From Pseudoprimorskyibacter insulae (GTDB lineage: Bacteria; Pseudomonadota; Alphaproteobacteria; Rhodobacterales; Rhodobacteraceae), in contig NZ_OMOJ01000006.1 in assembly GCF_900302505.1 (NCBI RefSeq), positions 83,216-147,215 of the forward strand: a DNA stretch of 64,000 nucleotides. Direction: 5' to 3'. Position numbers and translations under genes: made by a program. The notes under the pieces are model-generated. The model saw nothing but the letters and a program-made list of their open reading frames with translations, searched no databases and had not been told where the DNA came from. This document shows positions 54,024-63,463 of the stretch, piece after piece (position 1 is the stretch's first letter; the number at the start of each line of letters is the position of its first letter).

Positions 54024-54052
54024 AAAAGGCCCGCCGGATTGGCGGGCCTTTC
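54024..54052. terminator. Bidirectional terminator after ZIP gene
   Basis: Stem AAAGGCCCGCC / GGCGGGCCTTT with loop GGATT, between convergent genes. Confidence 0.88.
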
Positions 54053-54071
54053 GCATTTGAATTTCAGGTGC

Positions 54072-55316
54072 TTAGGCGTCCCAGGCGGTGTCTTCGCCGT
54101 GCAGCCCGCCGATGCGTTTGCGGGTGGGCAGGCCGATGCGGTCCAGGATGCTGAAGAACGGTTTGGGGTCCAGCTCTTCGACGTTTTTCATCGTCTTCGC
54201 GTCCCATTCGCCCGATGCAACAAGCATGGCCGCAGCCACGGGCGGCACGCCCGCGGTGTAGGAGATGCCTTGGCTGCCGACCTCTTCATAGGCTTCTTTG
54301 TGATCGGCGACGTTATAGACAAAGACCTCGATCTCTTTGCCGTCTTTCACGCCCTTCACCAGATCGCCGATGCAGGTTTTGCCGGTGTAGTTTGGGGCCA
54401 GCGAGGCCGGGTCGGGCAGGCAGGCCTTGACCACTTTCAGCGGCACCACTTCCAGGCCTTCGGCGGTGGTCACGGGCTGTTCGGACAGCAGGCCGATGTT
54501 TTTCAGCACGGTGAACACGTTGATATAGTGATCGCCAAAGCCCATCCAAAACCGCACGTCCGCTTGCGGGTAGTTCGTCGCCAGAGAGTGCACCTCGTCA
54601 TGGCCCGATTGATAAGCCTGCGACGGGCCAACCACCGGCAGATCCCAGACATGGCCCGAGGCAAACATGGTCGTTTCCTTCCACTGCTGGTCTTCCCAAT
54701 AGTAGACGACGCCGGTGAATTCGCGAAAGTTGATCTCGGGGTCGAAATTGGTGGCGAAATACTTGCCGTGATTGCCCGCGTTGATATCAACGATGTCGAT
54801 GGATTTGACCTCATCCATCATGTCGATGGCAAAGCGGGCATAGGCATTCACCACACCCGGATCAAAGCCCGCGCCCAAGATCGCGGTCACGCCTTTTTCG
54901 GCGCAAAGGTCGCGCTTTTTCCATTCGTAGTTGGCGTACCACGGCGGGGTTTCGCAGATCTTGTCGGGCTCTTCATGGATGGCGGTGTCGATATAGGCGG
55001 CACCGGTTTCGATACAGCCGTCCAGCACATGCATGTTCACGAAGGCCGTGCCGACGTTGATCACGATCTCAGCGCCGGTTTTGCGGATCAGATCGGCCAC
55101 ATCGGCGGATTTGGTCGCATCCAGCGCATGGGCTGCAAGAACGCCCTCCTGTTTCATCGCGCCCTTTTTGCGGACCGACTCAAGGATAGCTTCGCATTTC
55201 GAAACCGTCCGGCTGGCGATATGAATTTCGCCAAGCACATCGTTGTTCTGCGCACATTTATGCGCCACGACCTGAGCGACGCCGCCAGCGCCGATGATGA
55301 GTACGTTCTTTTTCAA
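54072..55316 (-). CDS. Carboxynorspermidine dehydrogenase (saccharopine dehydrogenase family)
   Basis: 414 aa. TTG at 55316 is the likely start: AGGAGG lies 9 bases upstream, and translation from there gives the family N-terminus MKKNVLIIGAGGVAQVVAHKCAQ. The Met further upstream precedes the ribosome site. Rossmann NAD(P) motif GAGGVA. Middle segment ILGAGFDPGVVNAYARFA. Condenses aspartate semialdehyde with putrescine or diaminopropane to carboxy(nor)spermidine. It follows the decarboxylase NspC with a 53-base gap, a known pair. Confidence 0.9.
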   Translation of the reverse strand: MKKNVLIIGAGGVAQVVAHKCAQNNDVLGEIHIASRTVSKCEAILESVRKKGAMKQEGVLAAHALDATKSADVADLIRKTGAEIVINVGTAFVNMHVLDGCIETGAAYIDTAIHEEPDKICETPPWYANYEWKKRDLCAEKGVTAILGAGFDPGVVNAYARFAIDMMDEVKSIDIVDINAGNHGKYFATNFDPEINFREFTGVVYYWEDQQWKETTMFASGHVWDLPVVGPSQAYQSGHDEVHSLATNYPQADVRFWMGFGDHYINVFTVLKNIGLLSEQPVTTAEGLEVVPLKVVKACLPDPASLAPNYTGKTCIGDLVKGVKDGKEIEVFVYNVADHKEAYEEVGSQGISYTAGVPPVAAAMLVASGEWDAKTMKNVEELDPKPFFSILDRIGLPTRKRIGGLHGEDTAWDA

Positions 55317-55369
55317 CTCAAGAGACCTCCTAGGGTGGTTGCCCATTTTGATGCCCGAAGGCGACAAAT

Positions 55370-56464
55370 TCACGACAAGGCTGCCGTGAAATCCTCGTAG
55401 GTGAAATCCCGGACCAGACGTTCGGTGCCGTCCATGTCGCGGATGGCGATGGCGGGCATTTTAACGCCGTTGAACCAGTTTTTCTTGACCATTGTATAGC
55501 CCGCCGCGTCCTGAATGGACAGACGGTCGCCCGCCTTCAGCGGGGCAGGGAAGCGAAATTCGCCAAAGATATCGCCTGCAAGGCAGGATTTGCCGCAAAC
55601 CATCCATTCGTGATCGCCCGATTGGTCCATCTTGGCGCTTTCGCGGTAGATCAGCAGATCCAGCATATGCGCTTCGATGCTGCTATCGACGATGGCCAGG
55701 TTCTTGCCGTTGTGCAGCGTGTCCAGAACGGTGACTTCCAGCGTGGTCGATTTGGTGATCGCGGCTTCGCCCGGCTCCAGATAGACCTGCACTTCGTTTT
55801 CACCGGCAAACCGCTTTAGGCGTTCGGCCAGCTTGTCCAGCGGATAACCTTCGCCGGTGAAATGGATGCCGCCGCCAAGGCTGATCCAACTCATGCGCTT
55901 GATCAGACTGCCAAAGCGGGATTCGATCTGGGTCAGCATGGCGTCGAACCGGTCGAAATCGGCGTTTTCGCAGTTGTTGTGGAACATAAAGCCCGAAATC
56001 AGATCGGCCACCGGCTCAATCGCCTCGGGGGTGTGTTCGCCTAGGCGCGAAAAGGGGCGGGCCGGGTCGGCCAGATCGAACCCGCTGGTGGATACGCCGG
56101 GGTTCACGCGTAGGCCGCGCACGTGGCTGGCGCTTTGCGCCTCGAACCGCTGAAGCTGTGCAGCCGTGTTGAAGATGATCTTGTCCGAGTTGGCGATCAC
56201 CTCCTCAATTTCATGATCCGACCACGCCACCGAATAGGCATGGGTTTCGCCCGGAAACTTGTCGCGGCCCAGCTTGACCTCAAACAGCGAGGAGGAGGTC
56301 GTGCCGTCCATATACTCGCTCATCATGTCGAACACCGACCACGTCGCAAAGCACTTGAGCGCCAGCAGCGCCTTGGCGCCCGAGTTTTCGCGCAGCCAAG
56401 CGATCTTTTCCATGTTGGGCAGAAGGCGCGACTTGTCGATCAGGTAGTAGGGCGTCTGGATCAT
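55370..56464 (-). CDS. nspC: Carboxynorspermidine decarboxylase
   Basis: 364 aa with the start at ATG 56464. PLP-dependent fold-type III decarboxylase. MIQTPYYLIDKSRLLPNMEKI is the NspC N-terminus; the PLP lysine is in KALLALKCFATWSVF; later motifs HNNCENADFDRFD and GGGIHFTGEGYPLDKLA, plus the active-site Cys in GKSCLAGDIFGEF. It decarboxylates carboxyspermidine to spermidine. With the next gene it forms the alternative spermidine route used by many alphaproteobacteria. Confidence 0.94.
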   Translation of the reverse strand: MIQTPYYLIDKSRLLPNMEKIAWLRENSGAKALLALKCFATWSVFDMMSEYMDGTTSSSLFEVKLGRDKFPGETHAYSVAWSDHEIEEVIANSDKIIFNTAAQLQRFEAQSASHVRGLRVNPGVSTSGFDLADPARPFSRLGEHTPEAIEPVADLISGFMFHNNCENADFDRFDAMLTQIESRFGSLIKRMSWISLGGGIHFTGEGYPLDKLAERLKRFAGENEVQVYLEPGEAAITKSTTLEVTVLDTLHNGKNLAIVDSSIEAHMLDLLIYRESAKMDQSGDHEWMVCGKSCLAGDIFGEFRFPAPLKAGDRLSIQDAAGYTMVKKNWFNGVKMPAIAIRDMDGTERLVRDFTYEDFTAALS

Positions 56465-56603
56465 CTCAATTCCCCTGCATTCAAAGGAAGGGCTGCATAG
56501 GGGGGTGCACTTAGGGCCTTTGGCCGCATCAGGCAAGAACAAGAGTGTTCTTCCCCCGGTTGTAGGCTAGGTCACAGGCATTGGTTTGCGAAGGAATTAC
56601 CAG

Positions 56604-56960
56604 ATGATGCAAAAGATTTCTGGCGGATTGGCCGCATTTACAGCGCTTGTTCACATTGCCGTTGGAACGATGGATGTGATGCTGCCCACTTTGCGCTCGG
56701 ACCTGCCGCCCGATGTGGTGGGCACGTTGCACGCTTGTTGGCATTTCGTGTCGGTGTTCCTGCTGGCCTCGGCCTTTGTATTCTGGCGAGGCGGAGAGGC
56801 CGCAAAGGCGTTCGGCTGGCTCTGGCTGGCTTTCGCAGGCGTGTTTGTCGTCGCCGCCCTGTGGCAGAGCGGCGTTTCGGGGCTGATGGTGTTGCCGCAG
56901 TGGGTTCTTTTGGGGCCGACCGGAGCGCTGGCCCTGTGGGCCAGCCGCAGGGGCGCGTAA
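56604..56960 (+). CDS. Hypothetical small polytopic membrane protein
   Basis: 118 aa with the start at ATG 56604 (AAGGAA upstream; MMQKISGGLAAFTALVHIAVG). Four hydrophobic segments (about 7-25, 46-66, 72-92 and 96-114). No family recognised, though the HACWHFVS segment and size recall small uncharacterised DUF families. It ends one base before the convergent trpA stop. Confidence 0.65.
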   Translation: MMQKISGGLAAFTALVHIAVGTMDVMLPTLRSDLPPDVVGTLHACWHFVSVFLLASAFVFWRGGEAAKAFGWLWLAFAGVFVVAALWQSGVSGLMVLPQWVLLGPTGALALWASRRGA

Positions 56961-57752
56961 TCAGGCGCGGTGCGCGCCGTCGGCCAGTGATTTGACGAAG
57001 GCCAGAACCTCGGACACCGGCTTGCCCGAGGCGAGCTCGGCCACGATGGCCGACCCAACAACACAGCCGTCGGCCACGCTGGCGATGTTTTGCGCGATCT
57101 CAGGCGTTCTCACGCCAAAGCCGACGATCACGGGCAGTTCGGTTTTTGCTTTGATCCGGGCCACTTCGGGGGCGACGTCGGTGGCTTGGGCCTGCGCCGC
57201 GCCGGTGATGCCAGTGATCGAGACGTAGTACACAAATCCCGAAGTGTTTTGCAGAACCTTCGGCAGGCGCTTGTCATCGGTCGTAGGGGTCGCCAGGCGG
57301 ATGAAGTTCAGGCCAGCCTTTTGTGCCGGGATGCACAGCTCGTCGTCTTCTTCGGGGGGCAGGTCCACGATGATGAGCCCGTCAATGCCCGCCTCTTTGG
57401 CCTGCTCAAGAAACAGATCGACGCCGCGCGAATAGATCGGGTTGTAATAGCCCATCATCACGATCGGCGTGGTGTTGTCGCCCTTGCGGAATTCACGTGC
57501 CATTTCCAACGTGCGGTCCAGCGTCATGCCGGCTTCCAGCGCGCGCTGACCGGCCAGCTGAATCGCGGGGCCATCTGCCATCGGATCGGTGAAGGGCAGG
57601 CCCAGTTCGATCACATCCACACCCGCACCCGGAAGACCCTTGACCACCTCAAGCGAGGTGTCGAAATCGGGATCGCCCGCCATGACATAGGCCACGAAGG
57701 CTTTTTTGCCTTGGGCTTTCAGATCAGCGAATTTGGCGTCGATACGGGTCAT
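56961..57752 (-). CDS. trpA: Tryptophan synthase alpha chain
   Basis: 263 aa with the start at ATG 57752 (GGGAG upstream). TIM barrel with the catalytic Glu in [18 protein letters not shown] and the Asp in [13 protein letters not shown]; phosphate site [11 protein letters not shown]. Cleaves indole-glycerol phosphate. It is separated from trpB by 9 kb and transcribed in the opposite direction, so the two subunits are not co-translated. Confidence 0.96.
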   Translation of the reverse strand: MTRIDAKFADLKAQGKKAFVAYVMAGDPDFDTSLEVVKGLPGAGVDVIELGLPFTDPMADGPAIQLAGQRALEAGMTLDRTLEMAREFRKGDNTTPIVMMGYYNPIYSRGVDLFLEQAKEAGIDGLIIVDLPPEEDDELCIPAQKAGLNFIRLATPTTDDKRLPKVLQNTSGFVYYVSITGITGAAQAQATDVAPEVARIKAKTELPVIVGFGVRTPEIAQNIASVADGCVVGSAIVAELASGKPVSEVLAFVKSLADGAHRA

Positions 57753-57812
57753 AGCTGGCACTCCCTTGGGTTTGGTCAAGGAAGTGCCCGATCACGTCGC
57801 CAAGAGCAAGCC

Positions 57813-58217
57813 CTAGGCTTGCGCAGAAATGATCCAATGGGTGCCGAATTTGTCGCGCAGCATCGCAAATGACGGCGAAAAGAACGTGGGACCAAAGGGG
57901 AAGATGATATCGCTGCCCTCTTCCAGCCGGTCGAACCAACGCTTTGCCGTCTCGCCATCGGGGGCGACCTGCATCACAGACACGGCCTTTTGTGGATCGC
58001 CTTCGGTGCCGGGGGCGAAATCGCTGGCCATCAATACGCCGTCGCCGATGGTCATCTGCGCATGCATGATCCGGTCGTCCGAGCCTTCGCGCGCATCGCC
58101 TCCGGGCATCTGGCTATAGGGCAGCATTTGCAGGTCGGTGCCATCAAAGACCGAGGCGTAATAGGTCATCGCCTCGGTGCATTGCCCGCGAAAGTGAAGG
58201 TACGGGTGCGTGGCCAT
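57813..58217 (-). CDS. VOC/PhnB-like protein 1
   Basis: 134 aa glyoxalase/bleomycin-resistance superfamily. MATHPYLHFRGQCTEAMTYYASVF is followed by MHAQMTIGDGVLMASDFAPG, ending DKFGTHWIISAQA, the PhnB-type pattern. Function unknown. Its start shares one base with the stop of the next VOC gene (tandem pair). Confidence 0.85.
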   Translation of the reverse strand: MATHPYLHFRGQCTEAMTYYASVFDGTDLQMLPYSQMPGGDAREGSDDRIMHAQMTIGDGVLMASDFAPGTEGDPQKAVSVMQVAPDGETAKRWFDRLEEGSDIIFPFGPTFFSPSFAMLRDKFGTHWIISAQA

Positions 58218-58639
58218 CAGGCTTGCTCCTGCGGATCGGCGGCGATCATCCAGCGCACACCGTATTTGTCAGAACAGGCACCAAAGGCTGGGGCCCAGAA
58301 GGTCGGGCCAATTGGCATGCGCACTTCACCGCCCTCGGAAATCGCGGCAAAGGCTTTGTGCGCCTCGTCCACGGTCGGGAAAGACACATGCACATTACAG
58401 CCCGCCATGCCTGCGGTATCTTCACCAAAGCTGTCGCTGCCATAAATCCAGCCGCTGCCGACCTGAAGCCCGACATGCATCACCGCGTGATCTGGCACAC
58501 CTTTCATATAGGCGCGCGATTCCTCGGGCATGTCCTTGGCGGTCATAAATTCCGGGGCAGGGGCGCCAAATACATCAGCGTAGAACCGGAACGCCTCCCC
58601 ACAGGTGCCATTAAAGAAAATGTACGGAATCGGTTGCAT
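58217..58639 (-). CDS. VOC/PhnB-like protein 2
   Basis: 140 aa paralogue of the neighbour: MQPIPYIFFNGTCGEAFRFYADVF, MHVGLQVGSGWIYGSDSF, ending DKYGVRWMIAADPQ. Same domain arrangement. The stop/start overlap with 57813-58217 indicates co-translation, and the two may form a heterodimer. Confidence 0.85.
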   Translation of the reverse strand: MQPIPYIFFNGTCGEAFRFYADVFGAPAPEFMTAKDMPEESRAYMKGVPDHAVMHVGLQVGSGWIYGSDSFGEDTAGMAGCNVHVSFPTVDEAHKAFAAISEGGEVRMPIGPTFWAPAFGACSDKYGVRWMIAADPQEQA

Positions 58640-58746
58640 CTAATGTCTCCCATCGCGCGATTCCGTCGCAGCCTATCACAGGAGCCTGTTGCAGCAGCCA
58701 CAAGTTCTGCCTAGAAGGCGCGGGTGATCTGAGAAAAAGGTGCATC

Positions 58747-59844
58747 ATGGGCTTTAAGATGGGTATTGTCGGTCTGCCGAACGTGGGCAAATCGACCCTG
58801 TTCAACGCGCTGACGAAAACCGCCGCTGCGCAGGCTGCCAACTTTCCGTTCTGTACCATTGAACCGAACGTCGGTGACGTGGCCGTGCCTGATGAACGCC
58901 TTGATAAACTGGCCGCGATTGCCGGGTCCAAGCAGATCATCCCGACGCGCATGACCTTTGTCGATATCGCGGGTCTTGTGAAAGGCGCCTCCAAAGGCGA
59001 AGGGCTGGGCAACCAGTTTCTGGCCAACATCCGCGAGGTCGACGCGATTGCCCATGTGCTGCGCTGTTTCGAAGATGGCGACGTGACCCACGTCGAAGGC
59101 CGCGTGAACCCGGTCGAAGATGCCGACACGATTGAAACAGAACTGATGCTGGCCGATTTGGAAAGCATCGATAAGCGCCTACAGAACATCGTGCGCAAGG
59201 TCCGTGGCGGCGACAAAGAAGCCGTGCAGCAGCAGCGCCTGATGGAAGCCGCCAAAGCCGCGTTGGAATCCGGCCAGCCTGCGCGCACTGTTCAGGTTGA
59301 TGCCGAAGACGCCAAAGCCTGGAAGATGCTGCAACTGCTGACCACCAAGCCGGTTCTCTATGTCTGCAACGTCTCGGAAGAAGAGGCCGCGAATGGCAAC
59401 GCCCATTCCGATGCCGTGGCCAAAATGGCCGCCGAGCAGGGCAACAGCCATGTCATCATCTCGGCCCGCATCGAGGAAGAGATCAGCCAGCTTGACGCCG
59501 AAGAGGCCGAAATGTTTCTTGGCGAAATGGGTCTTGAGGAGGCCGGCCTCGACCGTCTGATCCGCGCGGGTTACGAATTGCTGAAGCTGGAAACCTATTT
59601 CACCGTCGGCCCGAAAGAGGCCCGCGCCTGGACCATCCGCAAAGGTACCGGCGCCCCGCAGGCCGCTGGCGTAATCCACGGCGATTTCGAACGCGGCTTC
59701 ATCCGCGCCGAAACCATCGCCTACAATGATTACGTCACCCTGAACGGTGAACAAGGCGCAAAAGAAGCCGGCAAAATGCGCGCCGAGGGCAAGGGCTATA
59801 TCGTGCAAGACGGCGACGTGATGCACTTCTTGTTCAATACGTGA
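58747..59844 (+). CDS. ychF: Redox-regulated ATPase/GTPase YchF
   Basis: 365 aa OLA1/YchF family. G1 motif MGIVGLPNVGKSTLFNALTK; switch/G3 MTFVDIAGLVKGASKGEGLGN; C-terminal TGS domain (TYFTVGPKEARAWTIRKGT) with RAETIAYNDYV. Hydrolyses ATP in preference to GTP and associates with ribosomes. Monocistronic. Confidence 0.96.
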   Translation: MGFKMGIVGLPNVGKSTLFNALTKTAAAQAANFPFCTIEPNVGDVAVPDERLDKLAAIAGSKQIIPTRMTFVDIAGLVKGASKGEGLGNQFLANIREVDAIAHVLRCFEDGDVTHVEGRVNPVEDADTIETELMLADLESIDKRLQNIVRKVRGGDKEAVQQQRLMEAAKAALESGQPARTVQVDAEDAKAWKMLQLLTTKPVLYVCNVSEEEAANGNAHSDAVAKMAAEQGNSHVIISARIEEEISQLDAEEAEMFLGEMGLEEAGLDRLIRAGYELLKLETYFTVGPKEARAWTIRKGTGAPQAAGVIHGDFERGFIRAETIAYNDYVTLNGEQGAKEAGKMRAEGKGYIVQDGDVMHFLFNT

Positions 59845-60077
59845 CCTGCGAGCTGTCGTAAAACGGTTACGCAACTGTCATGTTATGGCCGTGTGCCGAT
59901 GGCAGACAAACAGTAAGCAAGAATGGCGAGTCTGCGCGGCGATTAGATCCCGCGTACTGAGCAGAAACCAAAGGCTCGCAGCTCTTCCGGCGATGGGTGC
60001 GCGGAGCGCGCGCGCCCGGCCTGTTTGGCCAACTGAAATCTAACACCAAAACCCAAATAGAAATGATTGGAGACGCA

Positions 60078-60275
60078 ATGCACGTTCTTCTTTCTCTTTC
60101 GCCTTGGCTGCTCGCTTTGGCAATGTGTCTGGTGTTCGTCCTCGTATTGGTCGGCGTTTTGATCGGCGGTACGGTTACGGTGCCAGGAGGTGGTTTTCAG
60201 ACTTCGGGTTTGGCACCACTGCTGCGCGAATGGCGACGGTTGACGCTGTCGAAAACACGCCGCCAGAAGCGTTAA
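60078..60275 (+). CDS. Small single-span membrane protein
   Basis: 65 aa from ATG 60078, with TTGGAGA about 7 bases upstream. MHVLLSLSPWLLALAMCLVFVLVLVGVLIGG forms one long membrane segment, followed by a cytosolic basic tail (LLREWRRLTLSKTRRQKR). An in-frame ATG at 60063 is possible. No family recognised. It lies between ychF and tRNA-Ser. Confidence 0.5.
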   Translation: MHVLLSLSPWLLALAMCLVFVLVLVGVLIGGTVTVPGGGFQTSGLAPLLREWRRLTLSKTRRQKR

Positions 60276-60388
60276 GTCACAGAGCCCGACGGCACATAGT
60301 TTGATGTCGTCGGGCCAACCTAACATAGGCAAGATTTTTTTCGCTATTGCTCTTGTTCCTGCTGGCTCAAGTGGATAGACCGGTCGAC

Positions 60389-60478
60389 GGAGACGTGGCC
60401 GAGTGGTCGAAGGCGCTCCCCTGCTAAGGGAGTAGGCGGGAAACCGTCTCGAGGGTTCGAATCCCTTCGTCTCCGCCA
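60389..60478 (+). tRNA. tRNA-Ser(GCU)
   Basis: Acceptor GGAGACG pairs with CGTCTCC. The long variable arm is typical of serine tRNAs. Anticodon loop CTGCTAA gives GCU. T-arm GAGGGTTCGAATCCCTTC. The CCA is encoded (60476-60478). The 375 bases downstream to the RTX gene hold nothing I can support as coding. Confidence 0.96.
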
Positions 60479-60820
60479 TTTCACGGCACATTGGATGACA
60501 AATAGCGCGCCCAGGCATCGGGTGCGGGGCCTGTGCTGTGGTGCGGGGTTGTTGTTGAGCGGGGTGCGGGCAGGAGCCTGTTCGCGTCTTTGCGTTTCTC
60601 ACGAAGATACGGTTGCCTAGGCGGTTTCGCTGCCTTTGGTGATTGATTTGGGCTACTTTGCCTGCTGTCAGACCTGCCCTCAGTTTCGCTCCATTTGAAC
60701 GTGCAGTCTGAAGGGTTTGGGTCGCCAAGTTTATCAGGCGTTTTCACGGCATGTTGCGGCCAGTGTCTGTATGTCGTTTTAAAACAAATGCTTACGATGC
60801 CATATTGGGCAAAGTGCGGT

Positions 60821-60842
60821 CGGCACCCGGTATGAGGTGCCG
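60821..60842 (-). terminator. Possible terminator after RTX gene
   Basis: Stem CGGCACC / GGTGCCG 13-35 bases past the RTX stop on the minus strand. T-run weak. Confidence 0.4.
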
Positions 60843-60854
60843 AGCGCTTTGAAG

Positions 60855-62795
60855 TTACAGGATGAACGTGCTGTCTGTCACGTTGGCCAGGGACAGCGAC
60901 TTGATCACGATCGAGTCATTCGTGTCGTCACTGCCCAGGTCGATTTCCAGGCACCAGCCGCGGTCCGTGATCGCGCTGGCAAGGTCTGACTGGTCAAAGC
61001 CAAAGGCGGACAAGTCAATCATGTCAATGCCGGCTTCGAAGTCGTGGATCATGTCACGGCCGCAACCCTGTTCGAAGACGAAGGTATCGGCCGATCCGTC
61101 TTTGGACCATTCGCCGCCCCAGAGCTGGTCTGCGCCTGCGCCACCAGAGATCGTATCGCTGCCTTTGCCGCCGACGATTTTATCGACACCGTCGCCACCG
61201 GACAGGCTGTCGTTGTCGGCCCCACCCTGAAGGAAGTCATCGCCTGCGCCGCCTTCCAGCACATCGGCTTCGGTACCGCCGTCTAGGGTGTCATTGCCAT
61301 CACCGCCCAACAAGGTGTCAGCGCCAACGCCGCCGAACAGCTTGTCATTGCCTTCGCCACCGCTCAGCAGGTCGTTGCCCTGTGCGCCATGCAGTTCATC
61401 ATTGCCTGCATCGCCATACAGCTGATCGTTGTCTTCGCCGCCGCGCAGCGCGTCATTGCCGTCGCCGCCGAACATGACGTCTTCGCCAAGGCCACCGTTG
61501 ATGGTGTCATTGCCGTTGCCGCCCGAGGCATAGTCGTTGCCGTCTTCGAGGTTGATGACGTCATTGTCATCGCCGCCTGAAGCCACGTCATCGCCGCGCC
61601 CTGCGTTGATGGTGTCCTTGCCCGCGCCGCCCGACAGAAGGTCGTTGCCGCGACCGCCAAGCAATACATCGTCGCCCGATCCGCCATCAATCACATCGTC
61701 GCTTTCGTCAAACACGATGCCTTGGCCATCCGTGGACAGTTTGGAGGGGTCATAGACCCATTTTCCGCCGACCATGCGCCATTCTGCACCTGCGCCGCCG
61801 CCTGCCAGCAGGTCGTTGCCCTGCATGCCTTCCAGCGTGTCTGCGCCAAGGTTGCCCGACAGACGATCATCGCCAGCCGCGGTGGCCATGTAGGACGCCG
61901 TATTGATGTACATGCCCGTAGTGGCCGGCTGCAGCGTGGTTGCGAAGTGTTCCTTCAGCACTTCGATGCTGGCGGCATCAACGGAAACAGTGAACACGGC
62001 GTCGTCATAGTCTTTGTCACCACCTTGCCACAGATCTTCAAAGCCGATCTGGAACGAGCCATTGTCGTTCTGTTTGTAGCCAAGGGTGTGCGTGAGGCCA
62101 TCGGCGTTCAGCTTGGTGCGGTCGCCGAATGCGGCGGTGTGATAGATCTGACCATTGAGCAGGGTCACCTTGCCGTTGTCAGCGGTGTGGACCAAGCGGC
62201 TGCCGGTCGAGTTGATGGTCGCAGGTTTCCCTTTTGCATCGACAAAGCTGTACGTGCCTTCGGTCAGGGTCGAAAAGTTGTTTTGGCCAAAGCCGTTGGC
62301 AATCAGGAAGAAGCCGACCTTGTCGCCAGCCTGTACTTGGTATTCAAAGGACGACACACCGCCGACCAGATCGCCACCGGATCCTTTGAGAGACGCGTTT
62401 TCCCACATCACTTCGGTCTGGGTGAAATTGCCTGCGGCGTCGACTTTGTAAACGCCGATCGTGTTGCGGAAGCCTGCCTCTTCAAAGTCGAAGGTAACTT
62501 TCATCGCACCGGTTTGCGCGATCGTTAGCAGATCGGTCTGAAACACGATGTCGTCAGACGCGTCACCGATCAGGTGGTCTTGTCCATTTGAACCGGAAAC
62601 AGTGTCACTGCCGGCGCCTGCATAGATCAGGTCATTGCCAGAAGTGCCAGAGATCTTGTCGTCATTTGCGGTCGCAGTGGTCGTGGTGGTCGTGGTGTCG
62701 AAGGTGACAAAGGTAGATGGGCAGTAATTCCTAAGGGGGGTGGCGGGATGCCACAGAATCCACCTATGTGCCTTTGAAATTTTCGGACTTCTATC
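60855..62795 (-). pseudogene. RTX/DUF4114 calcium-binding secreted protein, 5' frame broken
   Basis: The frame is open from 62795 to the stop at 60855. Only one ATG/GTG/TTG start (GTG 62546) gives 563 aa, yet RTX-like sequence continues upstream of it (SGTSGNDLIYAGAGSD near 62640-62590, preceded by a poly-Thr linker). Residues from 62546: DUF4114 domain (GFEDLWQGGDKDYDDAVFTV), then about 15 RTX nonapeptide repeats (GGxGxDxLx) that bind Ca2+, and a C-terminal uncleaved type I secretion region (SLANVTDSTFIL). A one-base shift in the C6 run (62735-62740) would join it to a start at 62857. It may be a frameshifted or truncated gene. Type I secretion genes are not in the window. Confidence 0.75.
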
Positions 62796-63134
62796 TTAAG
62801 AACGGCCAATTCGCGAATTCGATATGTGTGTAAATTGGTGAAATCCGTTTTGGCCATCGAAAAGCGATTTCTGGCCATGTTTCGGGTTGATATTTGAGGG
62901 TGGTGCGAAGTTGTCGGAAATGGTTTGGAATTGATAAAAAGGGGAAAAGTGGCAAAGTTTCCCCAGGGGGGCGGGTGAAGGATGTAGATTAAATCGTTTA
63001 TTATCAGAAGTTTGACGATTTTAATCGTGCCGTGGCTACCAGTGCCGTTTGGTTTGGGTGACATGATGTGGGAAATGGTTCAGCGCGAATTGATTCACTT
63101 TGAGTCATTAAAAGTCTCATGGCATTCTTCGTGA

Positions 63135-63272
63135 ATGGAAAGTTGGATTGATTGGTTGGGGAAGGATTCTGGCGCTAACGTGAAAACTGTTGTTTCCAGA
63201 AATCTGTTAATCGCGTCTTGGATCGCTCTGATCGCCGTCTTAGTGTTAGCGCTTCCATTGGCTGTTTATTGA
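63135..63272 (+). CDS. Candidate 45-residue single-span membrane protein
   Basis: MESWIDWLGKDSGANVKTVV, then a hydrophobic C-terminal helix (LLIASWIALIAVLVLALPLAVY). No strong ribosome site is seen. It lies in an AT-richer stretch between the RTX gene and the kinase fragment (62800-63460), which otherwise shows no supported gene. Low confidence. Confidence 0.3.
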   Translation: MESWIDWLGKDSGANVKTVVSRNLLIASWIALIAVLVLALPLAVY

Positions 63273-63463
63273 TGTTTTTCGTTTTTTCGCCTGCGTAACT
63301 ATGCTATTTCAACTTTTGGCTGAAATTACGCTTGAATCTCAGCGCAATCCCCGTTTCACCGATCATTGGTTCCAATAGTGATCTGATCGCCCCCTACGGT
63401 GAAAACGTGCCGTAAGACCCACAAGGATTCGCTTGCCCCAAACACGTTCAAGCCTTGCGGTTG

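Noticed and set aside
60481..60747. 88-codon frame on - strand downstream of tRNA-Ser
   Set aside because: Low-complexity basic/Pro/Ser composition with no ribosome site and no family; treated as non-coding.
60900..61720. Short tandem repeats resembling a CRISPR-like array
   Set aside because: These are 27-base coding repeats for RTX nonapeptides with no spacers and no cas genes.
62627..63064. 145-codon frame on - strand upstream of the RTX gene
   Set aside because: Its 3' half is the shifted frame of the RTX Thr linker (Pro/Arg-rich there). Only the ATG at 62857 is considered, as a possible lost start of the RTX gene.
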